Source of the DNA: Chryseobacterium sp.
GTDB lineage: Bacteria > Bacteroidota > Bacteroidia > Flavobacteriales > Weeksellaceae
Assembly: GCA_003852805.1 (NCBI GenBank)
Contig: RDDY01000369.1
Location: 1 to 10,010, forward strand
DNA: 10,010 nucleotides
Reading direction: 5' to 3'
Position numbers and translations under genes: made by a program. The notes beneath the pieces were generated by a model. The model ran no database searches. It was given only the letters and a program-made list of their open reading frames with translations, and was not told the origin of the DNA. This document shows, one piece after another, positions 1-7,768 of this stretch (the first letter of the stretch is position 1; every line of letters begins with the position of its first letter).

Positions 1-22
1 TTAATTTCTAACCAAGCCGACG

Positions 23-718
23 ATGCCGAAACGAAACCAAGGGCTTTTTTCCAAGAACATCGACGATATTTGCTTGATGAGCGACCAAGTTTGCGCAGTT
101 CGTCGGTTGCCGTTGACAGCGTTATCGGTCGAAGAACTTGTCGGGTCGTTCACATACAGCGGCAAGAACTTGGAATGCGATCCGTCGGTGGAAAATGCCA
201 AGCTGCCGCCGGCCATCGTGGCTTTCTATTATTTCTTGTTCAAAAAACTCAGCGTCCCGACAGAAGAAGAATTCATCAATGCTTACAGTGAGGTGCATGA
301 GATAGATCTGACGAACGGCCCGGTTATTTACAGAGAAAAAAACTATCCTGCCGCCGCCGTACGCGCACGGCTGCTGAGAACGTATCCGTCCATCTTAAGA
401 GATTTCCACTTTTATCTGCTGTTGAAAGAGAGCGGTCGGTTTCAGGCGGTGCGCTATTCCCTCGCGACCGATTACCACAAAGGCATCGATATTTCCGTCG
501 CTTGCAATGACGAAGAGTTCGGTCTTTCAATCCTGTTGAACACCAAGCGCGGCAGGTATTTCAAGAAGCGGAAAACACATCGGCACGATTACAGCCGAGT
601 GAAAGAAATTGTACTGGAAGTGGATTTCAACAGTTTACGCAGATGCGGAGATTTCTTTCTGCTGTGCGAACATCATATAGATAGCGTAATAAAACTCATC
701 GATGATGCGCGGTCTTGA
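23..718 (+). CDS. Uncharacterised 231-residue protein
   Basis: I do not recognise this protein. The frame is closed upstream by a TAA at 2-4, so the gene is complete in the window. It has no signal peptide and no convincing membrane segment; the hydrophobic stretch near residues 62-75 (PPAIVAFYYFLF) looks like a buried helix. The C-terminal half is the most patterned part: GIDISV at 154-159, then a strand-like GLSILLNTKR at 167-176, a very basic run (RYFKKRKTHRHDY, 178-190), and alternating hydrophobic strands to residue 227. A GID strand followed by a strand ending in T-K-R faintly recalls PD-(D/E)xK nuclease folds, but the acidic residue expected before the lysine is missing, so this is only a guess. 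The start is uncertain. ATG at 23 has no ribosome binding site. Met19 (ATG at 77) lies 4 nt after GATATTTG, a 7/8 match to the -7 element, and could be a leaderless start. The gene converges on pcm with 17 nt between them. Confidence 0.6.
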   Translation: MPKRNQGLFSKNIDDICLMSDQVCAVRRLPLTALSVEELVGSFTYSGKNLECDPSVENAKLPPAIVAFYYFLFKKLSVPTEEEFINAYSEVHEIDLTNGPVIYREKNYPAAAVRARLLRTYPSILRDFHFYLLLKESGRFQAVRYSLATDYHKGIDISVACNDEEFGLSILLNTKRGRYFKKRKTHRHDYSRVKEIVLEVDFNSLRRCGDFFLLCEHHIDSVIKLIDDARS

Positions 719-735
719 TTCTGCTTGACTTTACA

Positions 736-1383
736 TCAATTCTTCTGAGCCAGCATCGGCACAAATTTATATTTGCCGAATTCTTCACGCTCGATCTCTG
801 TTGCCGAAACCTTTGTAAATCTGTATAGAAGCTGTTCATCGGTCTTTCCGATCGGGATTACCATTTGGCCGCCGATTTTCAGCTGCCGCAGCAATTCGGT
901 TGGCAGGCTCTCGGCGCCGCAAGTAACCAACACTTTATCGAAAGGCGCAAAGGTGGGCAGCCCTGCAAATCCGTCGCCGAAGCTTTGGAAGCGCGGCTCG
1001 CGATTCAGTTTTCTGAAAATCCGCGTCGAGAAATCAAACAATTCTTTCTGACGCTCTACGGTGTACACCGTGGCTTTCATCTCCACGAGAACCAGCGTTT
1101 GGTAGCCGCTTCCCGTGCCTATCTCCAGCACTTTTTCACCGGGTTTCAACTGCAACAGTTGGGTCTGTTCTGCCACGGTCGACGGATGCGAAATGGTTTG
1201 GCCGGCAGCAATGGGAAACGCGCGGTCCTCATAAGCGAAATCCTCAAAAACGCTCTCCAAGAACAAATGACGCGGTATTTCATTCATTGCGCGCAATACG
1301 GCTTCATCGGCAATTCCCACATGATCGCGCAGATAATCTATGAGAAGCCTGCGCTTACCCTTATGAACAAACGAATCGAGCAT
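736..1383 (-). CDS. pcm: Protein-L-isoaspartate O-methyltransferase
   Basis: Pcm transfers a methyl group from S-adenosylmethionine to the side chain of L-isoaspartyl residues in aged proteins, starting their conversion back to aspartate in the cytoplasm. The product is 215 residues, close to the roughly 208 of E. coli Pcm. It shows the family signature FPIAAGQTISHPSTVAEQT (residues 56-74), in which GQTIS and the following P..VA are diagnostic. The SAM-binding motif I is VLEIGTGSGYQ (85-95), an acidic motif II-like E110 ends the next strand (VYTVE), and the C-terminus has the usual FVPM. The frame stays open 36 nt further, to an ATG at 1419, but I chose the ATG at 1383. The protein then begins MLDSF like relatives, and the upstream ATG would fall inside the -33 promoter element. 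The gene stands alone on its strand, divergent from the oxidoreductase operon. Confidence 0.95.
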   Translation of the reverse strand: MLDSFVHKGKRRLLIDYLRDHVGIADEAVLRAMNEIPRHLFLESVFEDFAYEDRAFPIAAGQTISHPSTVAEQTQLLQLKPGEKVLEIGTGSGYQTLVLVEMKATVYTVERQKELFDFSTRIFRKLNREPRFQSFGDGFAGLPTFAPFDKVLVTCGAESLPTELLRQLKIGGQMVIPIGKTDEQLLYRFTKVSATEIEREEFGKYKFVPMLAQKN

Positions 1384-1387
1384 AGCG

Positions 1388-1420
1388 CAAAAGTAAGGAT
1401 TTAACCCGGCCAAAACCAAA
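1388..1420 (-). promoter_or_regulatory. pcm promoter, Bacteroidota -33/-7 type
   Basis: Read on the minus strand, TACTTTTG (1395-1388) is an exact match to the -7 consensus TAnnTTTG. A TTTG (1420-1417) lies 21 nt upstream of it, within the usual spacing for the -33 element. Only 4 nt separate the -7 element from the pcm ATG, so transcription should start at or next to the start codon, giving a leaderless or nearly leaderless mRNA. The element match is seen directly; the transcription start is inferred. Confidence 0.7.
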
Positions 1421-1499
1421 CTGCTTCGCGATATAAAAGCTCGGAACGGATTCGCAGTCGGCTCCCGAACAGTAAGATTTATTTTACAGGCTTAAATCT

Positions 1500-1507
1500 T
1501 ATCTTTA
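1500..1507 (+). promoter_or_regulatory. Probable -7 element of the oxidoreductase operon
   Basis: TATCTTTA matches TAnnTTTG at all fixed positions but the last and lies 16 nt before the ATG at 1524. No clear TTG is found 17-23 nt upstream; the nearest is a T-rich TTTA at 1478-1481. The rest of the 1384-1523 divergent gap shows no other structure that I can support. Confidence 0.4.
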
Positions 1508-1523
1508 CGCAAATTTTATTTCT

Positions 1524-2486
1524 ATGTTGAAAGCGGGACTTGTAGGGGCGGGGCACCTCGGGAAAATCCATTTGAGATTGTTGAACGAATCTCCAAAGTA
1601 CGAGCTGATCGGCTTTCATGATGCCGACGCAGAAAACGGCCGCCGTTTGGAAAAAGAATTCGGCTACCGTTATTTCGAGGATTTCAACGAGTTGCTTTCG
1701 CGTATAGAAATGTTGGACATTGTAACGCCTACTTTGTACCATTATGATTATGCCAAGAAAGCCATCGAACACCGCCTGCCTTTCTTCATAGAGAAACCCG
1801 TGACGCAAACCTTGGAACAAGCGCGTGAAATCATAGAACTTTGTCATGAGTCGGGTATCAAGGCACAGGTAGGTCATGTGGAGCGCTACAACCCCGCATT
1901 TATTGCGACCAAGCCGTTTATAGACGACCCGATGTTCATCGAAATCCACCGTTTGGCCGAGTTCAATCCGCGCGGGACGGACGTGTCGGTGGTGCTCGAT
2001 CTGATGATTCATGATTTGGACATCCTGCTCTCGTTGGTAAAATCAGAGGTGAAAAGCATACATGCCAGCGGCGTGGCCGTGGTCAGCAAAACGCCCGACA
2101 TTGCCAACGCGCGAATAGAATTCGAGAACGGTTGCGTGGCTAATTTAACCACATCGAGAATATCGATGAAGGCAATGCGCAAATCCCGATTCTTCCAAAG
2201 AGACGCTTACATTTCAGTCGACTTTTTGGAGAAGAAAGCCGAAGTCATCCGCATGAAAGAAGCACCCGAAAATCCGTCGGCCTTCGATATGATTATCGAA
2301 AATGCCGAGGGCGAAAAAAATCAAATCCTATTTGAATATCCGAACATTCAGCCCAACAACGCCATCTTGGACGAGCTGGAAAGCTTTGCAGATGCCATTA
2401 CGCAGGATAAAAACGTAGAAGTCTCATTGCAGGACGGCACCGAGGCACTAAAGGTTGCACTAAAAATTTTAAATCTTATCGGTTGA
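1524..2486 (+). CDS. Gfo/Idh/MocA family NAD(P)-dependent oxidoreductase
   Basis: This 320-residue protein has the full layout of the family. An N-terminal Rossmann domain carries GAGHLG (8-13) for NAD(P) binding. The linker carries the family's EKP motif (90-92, in FFIEKPVTQT), followed by VGHVERYNP (116-124). A C-terminal alpha/beta domain follows, in which D159 and H163 of DLMIHDLDILL fit the catalytic D-x3-H arrangement. Members oxidise or reduce sugars, nucleotide sugars, inositols or tetrapyrroles. The VGHxERYNP form is common in bacterial paralogues annotated as putative UDP-GlcNAc 3-dehydrogenases or general dehydrogenases, and the substrate cannot be read from the sequence. It has no signal peptide, so it acts in the cytoplasm. 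It is the first gene of an operon, and its TGA lies 1 nt before the beta-lactamase start. No sugar-related or lipid A genes adjoin it, so context does not narrow the substrate. Confidence 0.9.
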   Translation: MLKAGLVGAGHLGKIHLRLLNESPKYELIGFHDADAENGRRLEKEFGYRYFEDFNELLSRIEMLDIVTPTLYHYDYAKKAIEHRLPFFIEKPVTQTLEQAREIIELCHESGIKAQVGHVERYNPAFIATKPFIDDPMFIEIHRLAEFNPRGTDVSVVLDLMIHDLDILLSLVKSEVKSIHASGVAVVSKTPDIANARIEFENGCVANLTTSRISMKAMRKSRFFQRDAYISVDFLEKKAEVIRMKEAPENPSAFDMIIENAEGEKNQILFEYPNIQPNNAILDELESFADAITQDKNVEVSLQDGTEALKVALKILNLIG

Positions 2487-2487
2487 T

Positions 2488-3372
2488 ATGAAAAAAACGA
2501 TATTCTTTCTATTGATCTTTTCACAGATTCTTTTCGGGCAAAATCTAAAGCGCGACATCAGGAAAATCACGCGCGGCAAGAAAGCCACGGTTGCGGTTGC
2601 CGTCCGCTCCATCGATCGGCCCGAATTACATTACGGACTGAACGGCGGTTTGCACGTTCCGTTGCAAAGTGTTTTCAAGTTTCACATAGCCATGGCGGTT
2701 TTGGCCGATGTGGACAGAGGCCGATTTTACCTGAGCCAAAAGATTCCGGTAAAAGCATCGGAACTGAGAGAAGGCACGTGGAGTCCGTTGAAAGAGAAAT
2801 ACCCGATCGGTGACGCTGAGATTCCGCTGATCGAACTGTTGACTTATACCGTGGCGCAGAGCGATAACAACGGCGCCGACATCTTGATCAGGCTCATCGG
2901 CGGTCCCGAAAAAGTACAGGCTTTTATCAACGGCAAAAAAATCACCGACTTCAATATTGCGGGCGGCGAAGCTTACATGGCAGAAAATTGGAACAATCAG
3001 TTTAATAATTGGTCGACAGCCAACTCGGTTACCGAGACGCTGATCAGATTCTATAACGGCGATCTGCTCTCGCCCGACAGCACGGAGTTTTTGTACGACA
3101 CTTTGGTTTCCACCACCACGGGCAAAAACCGACTGATTGCCGGTTTGCCGACGGAGGCTGTTCTTGCACATAAAACGGGCAGTTCGGCTACGCAAAACGG
3201 CATGACCGCCGCCGTTAACGATGCAGGCCTTGTTGTATTGCCCGACGGCCGCAGCTACGCCATCAGCGTGTTTGTTACAGACTCCAAGGAAAGCGAAGCC
3301 GTAAACGAGAAAGTTATTGCTGACATTTCTAAAGCAGCGTATCAATATTTCACTTCACAAAAACAACCTTAA
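2488..3372 (+). CDS. bla: Class A beta-lactamase, subclass A2-like
   Basis: A serine beta-lactamase that hydrolyses the beta-lactam ring through an acyl-enzyme. The 294-residue precursor starts with a Sec signal peptide ([18 protein letters not shown], 1-18), so the enzyme is periplasmic. All class A elements are present: S61-x-x-K64 in QSVFKFH, the S125-D-N loop, the general base E161 in GEAYM, and K229-T-G in [11 protein letters not shown]. The spacings S125-E161 (36) and E161-K229 (68) equal those of TEM-type numbering. S61-S125 is 64 rather than 60, an insertion consistent with the A2 subclass (PER, VEB, CME, CGA, CfxA). The QFNNW segment after E161 also recalls that group. Nothing is missing that would predict inactivity. 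It sits between two metabolic genes with gaps of 1 and 6 nt, with no ampR-type regulator and no mobile element. It is therefore probably an intrinsic chromosomal enzyme expressed with the operon. Its spectrum cannot be told from sequence alone. Confidence 0.94.
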   Translation: MKKTIFFLLIFSQILFGQNLKRDIRKITRGKKATVAVAVRSIDRPELHYGLNGGLHVPLQSVFKFHIAMAVLADVDRGRFYLSQKIPVKASELREGTWSPLKEKYPIGDAEIPLIELLTYTVAQSDNNGADILIRLIGGPEKVQAFINGKKITDFNIAGGEAYMAENWNNQFNNWSTANSVTETLIRFYNGDLLSPDSTEFLYDTLVSTTTGKNRLIAGLPTEAVLAHKTGSSATQNGMTAAVNDAGLVVLPDGRSYAISVFVTDSKESEAVNEKVIADISKAAYQYFTSQKQP

Positions 3373-3378
3373 CCAAAA

Positions 3379-4269
3379 ATGAAAAATATTGTAGTCATCG
3401 GTGCCGGCACCATGGGCAACGGCATTGCACATACGTTTGCGCAAACCGGTTTCACGGTAAACCTTGTAGACGTTTCGCAGGAAGCCATAGACCGCGGCAT
3501 GAAAACCATCACTACCAATCTGGACCGCATCATCGCCAAAGGCAAGCTTACCGAAGAACAAAAACAACAGACTCTGGCCAACATTTCCACCTCTACCAAA
3601 CTGGAAGACGCAGCCGGCAATGCAGATCTTATTGTAGAAGCAGCCACTGAGAACCTGGAACTCAAGCTGAAAATCTTTAAGCAAATGGACGAACTGGCGC
3701 CCGAGAACTGCATCTTGGCTACCAATACTTCATCTATTTCCATCACTAAAATTGCCGCCGCAACCACGCGTCCCGGGAAGGTAATCGGTATGCACTTTAT
3801 GAACCCCGTGCCGATCATGAAATTGGTAGAAATCATCAAAGGCTACTCCACTTCCAAAGAAACTTTTGATGCGGTTTATGAAATGTCAAAAACGCTTGGC
3901 AAAGTTCCGGTAGAAGTCAACGATTATCCGGGCTTTGTGGCCAACCGCATCCTGATGCCCATGATAAACGAGGCCATCGAGACTCTGTACAACGGCGTTG
4001 CGGGCGTAGAAGAGATCGACACGGTGATGAAGCTGGGCATGGCGCACCCGATGGGGCCGCTGCAATTGGCAGATTTTATAGGTTTGGACGTTTGCCTTGC
4101 CATTCTGAACGTGATGTATGACGGCTTCAAAAACCCGAAATACGCGCCCAATCCTTTGCTCGTCAATATGGTAACGGCCGGTAGATTGGGCGTGAAATCC
4201 GGCGAAGGTTTCTACGATTATTCCGAAAGCAAGAAAGCGGAGAAGGTATCTGAGATGTTTGCGAAATAA
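3379..4269 (+). CDS. hbd: 3-hydroxybutyryl-CoA dehydrogenase
   Basis: This 296-residue enzyme oxidises (S)-3-hydroxyacyl-CoA to 3-ketoacyl-CoA with NAD(P), a step of beta-oxidation, phenylacetate breakdown or, in reverse, butyrate synthesis. The N-terminal Rossmann domain has GAGTMG (8-13), and D31 ends the second strand as in NAD-preferring members. The catalytic set S118 (TNTSS), H139 (HFMNPVP), E151 and N189 (GFVANR) has exactly the spacing of human HADH residues 137, 158, 170 and 208. The C-terminal helical dimerisation domain includes [15 protein letters not shown] (223-237). The length is that of stand-alone bacterial enzymes (Hbd/PaaH/MmgB type), with no fused enoyl-CoA hydratase. It starts 6 nt after the beta-lactamase stop and is the last gene of the operon. 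No thiolase or crotonase gene is in the window, so the pathway direction is open. No clear terminator follows in the 84-nt gap. Confidence 0.93.
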   Translation: MKNIVVIGAGTMGNGIAHTFAQTGFTVNLVDVSQEAIDRGMKTITTNLDRIIAKGKLTEEQKQQTLANISTSTKLEDAAGNADLIVEAATENLELKLKIFKQMDELAPENCILATNTSSISITKIAAATTRPGKVIGMHFMNPVPIMKLVEIIKGYSTSKETFDAVYEMSKTLGKVPVEVNDYPGFVANRILMPMINEAIETLYNGVAGVEEIDTVMKLGMAHPMGPLQLADFIGLDVCLAILNVMYDGFKNPKYAPNPLLVNMVTAGRLGVKSGEGFYDYSESKKAEKVSEMFAK

Positions 4270-4314
4270 CCGTCGAGAAACAAACGCATTCGCATACTTT
4301 CCGTAAATTTATTT

Positions 4315-4322
4315 TACCTTTG
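4315..4322 (+). promoter_or_regulatory. -7 promoter element of the small acidic protein gene
   Basis: TACCTTTG is an exact match to the Bacteroidota -7 consensus TAnnTTTG and sits 31 nt before the ATG at 4354. The -33 element is weak; TTCG at 4289-4292, 22 nt upstream, is the best candidate. The leader is A-rich (AAAAGTTACAAATT), which often stands in for a Shine-Dalgarno sequence in this phylum. The element suggests this gene is transcribed separately from the dehydrogenase upstream. Confidence 0.6.
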
Positions 4323-4353
4323 AAACAATTGACAATACTAAAAGTTACAAATT

Positions 4354-4602
4354 ATGAAACTACCTAAGTTTTTATTGGCCGACAATACCGACATGCCCGA
4401 GGATCTGTTCGTGGTTCACACAGAATATCCGCGCTTTATCCTGAATGTTGAGGAAGAGGAAGTGGAGTGGCTGGACGACTTGGAAGGCGACAACGAGGAA
4501 CAGTTGGCCGACGAAGCAACCAAAATCATCGAAGAGGCTTTCAAATGGTGCGATGCCGAGCTGGAAAAATACGACTTGGAAGAAGACGAAGACGAAGAAT
4601 AA
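4354..4602 (+). CDS. Small acidic protein, conserved hypothetical
   Basis: An 82-residue soluble protein with 31 Asp/Glu against 6 Lys/Arg, so very acidic. Residues 1-40 look like a small folded beta-rich unit (MKLPKFLLADN, then VVHTEYPRFILNV). Residues 41-75 are a charged helix, and the tail EEDEDEE is disordered. The N-terminal half resembles small proteins that I recall as widespread and unnamed in Flavobacteriia and other Bacteroidota; no function is known to me. It has a good promoter upstream and a hairpin terminator 14 nt after its stop, so it appears to form its own transcription unit. The acidic tail could bind metal or a basic partner such as a nucleic-acid-binding protein, but nothing in the sequence proves either. 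Another frame across 4445-4660 is also open, but there it gives only a Lys/Thr/Trp-rich shadow. Confidence 0.85.
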   Translation: MKLPKFLLADNTDMPEDLFVVHTEYPRFILNVEEEEVEWLDDLEGDNEEQLADEATKIIEEAFKWCDAELEKYDLEEDEDEE

Positions 4603-4615
4603 AAGTCAACCCAAC

Positions 4616-4641
4616 AAAACCGTTCCGCAAGGAGCGGTTTT
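4616..4641 (+). terminator. Intrinsic terminator after the small acidic protein
   Basis: AAAACCGTTCC (4616-4626) pairs with GGAGCGGTTTT (4631-4641) over 11 bp with one G-U wobble, closing a GCAA tetraloop. The A-tract and T-tract that flank the GC core make it terminator-like in both directions. It lies between the stop at 4602 and the next gene at 4661. Confidence 0.75.
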
Positions 4642-4647
4642 GCTTTG
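4640..4647 (+). promoter_or_regulatory. Possible -7 element for the DinB-family gene
   Basis: TTGCTTTG matches TAnnTTTG at five of six fixed positions and starts on the 3' edge of the terminator, 13 nt before the ATG at 4661. No good -33 element is seen; the sequence 20 nt upstream is part of the hairpin. This would explain how the gene is expressed beyond the terminator, but readthrough is equally possible. Confidence 0.25.
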
Positions 4648-4660
4648 TATAAAAACAATC

Positions 4661-7284
<2,624 letters not shown>

Positions 7285-7285
7285 T

Positions 7286-7714
7286 ATGAATACCGACCGC
7301 ATCCATCAACTTCTGTACGAGCGCAAGGTAGGCATCACGCCCATACGCGCGCAGGTCTTGGACTTGTTGATGAGCAACGCCCGATCCTACTCGCTTTCCG
7401 AAATCGAGGATGAATTTCCCGATGCCGACCGCAGCACGCTTTACCGCACACTGAAAACTTTTGAAAAGGAAAGACTGGTGCACAGCGTACAGGAAAATCA
7501 GTCCACCAAATATCTGTATTGCGAAGAAGACTGCGGAGACGGCCTTTGCCACCATAATTTCCATCTGCACTTTCACTGTAAAAATTGCGACAAAACGGTC
7601 TGCATTGAAGAAGTCAGCCTCAACCCCGACAGCATCCCCGAAGGTTTCAGTTTGGCCGGTTTGACCTTTGCCGCCAGTGGGATTTGTCGTGAATGCAGTG
7701 ACGCCGCGGACTGA
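7286..7714 (+). CDS. Fur-family metal-responsive transcriptional regulator
   Basis: A 142-residue protein of the Fur/Zur/PerR family: DNA-binding dimers that use metal as corepressor. Residues about 16-70 form the winged helix, with recognition helix DRSTLYRTLKTFEKERLV (48-65). The C-terminal metal-binding and dimerisation part has a His cluster H89, H90, H93, H95 and H97 running into the structural zinc pair C98-x2-C101, with the second pair C134-x2-C137 near the end. Further cysteines at 79, 83, 88 and 106 could join a sensory site. Which metal is sensed cannot be read reliably. The next gene, a zinc/cadmium-type exporter, argues for a zinc-responsive (Zur-like) protein, while iron or peroxide sensing remains possible. 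The ATG lies 1 nt after the ligA stop, so it is probably cotranscribed with ligA. A 7-1-7 inverted repeat begins right after its own stop codon, upstream of the exporter, and is a candidate operator. Confidence 0.92.
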   Translation: MNTDRIHQLLYERKVGITPIRAQVLDLLMSNARSYSLSEIEDEFPDADRSTLYRTLKTFEKERLVHSVQENQSTKYLYCEEDCGDGLCHHNFHLHFHCKNCDKTVCIEEVSLNPDSIPEGFSLAGLTFAASGICRECSDAAD

Positions 7715-7729
7715 TACAACACTGTTGCA
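7715..7729 (+). promoter_or_regulatory. 7-1-7 inverted repeat, candidate Fur-family operator
   Basis: TACAACA-C-TGTTGCA is an inverted repeat of two 7-nt arms around one base, with 6 of 7 pairs matching (only A7716/C7728 fails). The 7-1-7 layout is the one described for Fur, Zur and PerR boxes. It lies between the Fur-family gene and the ATPase, over the expected -33 region of the ATPase promoter, where a bound repressor would block RNA polymerase. Operator function is inferred. Confidence 0.5.
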
Positions 7730-7742
7730 CGCTATTTGTGAC

Positions 7743-7750
7743 TAAGTTTG
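7743..7750 (+). promoter_or_regulatory. -7 promoter element of the metal ATPase gene
   Basis: TAAGTTTG is an exact match to TAnnTTTG, 18 nt before the ATG at 7769. TTG at 7725-7727 could be the -33 element, but the 15-nt spacing is short of the usual 17-23. A weak -33 element would suit a regulated promoter. Confidence 0.6.
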
Positions 7751-7755
7751 CCTTA

Positions 7756-7761
7756 AAAGGA
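7756..7761 (+). promoter_or_regulatory. Shine-Dalgarno-like site of the ATPase gene
   Basis: AAAGGA lies 7 nt before the ATG at 7769 and is the only clear Shine-Dalgarno-like sequence at a start codon in this window. Genes of this phylum usually lack one, so it may mark efficient translation. It supports the ATG at 7769. Confidence 0.5.
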
Positions 7762-7768
7762 TAAGATT

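Noticed and set aside
1..216. Minus-strand frame ending in GIVGLVRN, which recalls a GTPase start
   Set aside because: The motif comes at the C-terminus of the frame rather than the N-terminus, lacks the GKST P-loop, and the frame overlaps the better plus-strand gene.
719..735. Shared terminator between the first gene and pcm
   Set aside because: Only a 5-bp TTGAT/ATCAA pairing with a 15-nt loop could be found, too weak to call.
865..1404. 179-residue plus-strand frame opposite pcm
   Set aside because: It mirrors pcm and would also cover the pcm promoter. Pcm motifs are unmistakable.
2626..3345. 239-residue open frame antisense to the beta-lactamase
   Set aside because: The beta-lactamase has every active-site element in the right spacing. 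The antisense product has no family features.
2488..3372. Mobile resistance gene or gene cassette
   Set aside because: No integrase, insertion sequence, attC-like site or inverted repeats are seen, and spacing to both neighbours is operon-tight.
4445..4660. Long N-terminal extension of the DinB-family protein
   Set aside because: The extension is an off-frame reading of the acidic protein gene and the terminator. The family N-terminus begins at 4661.
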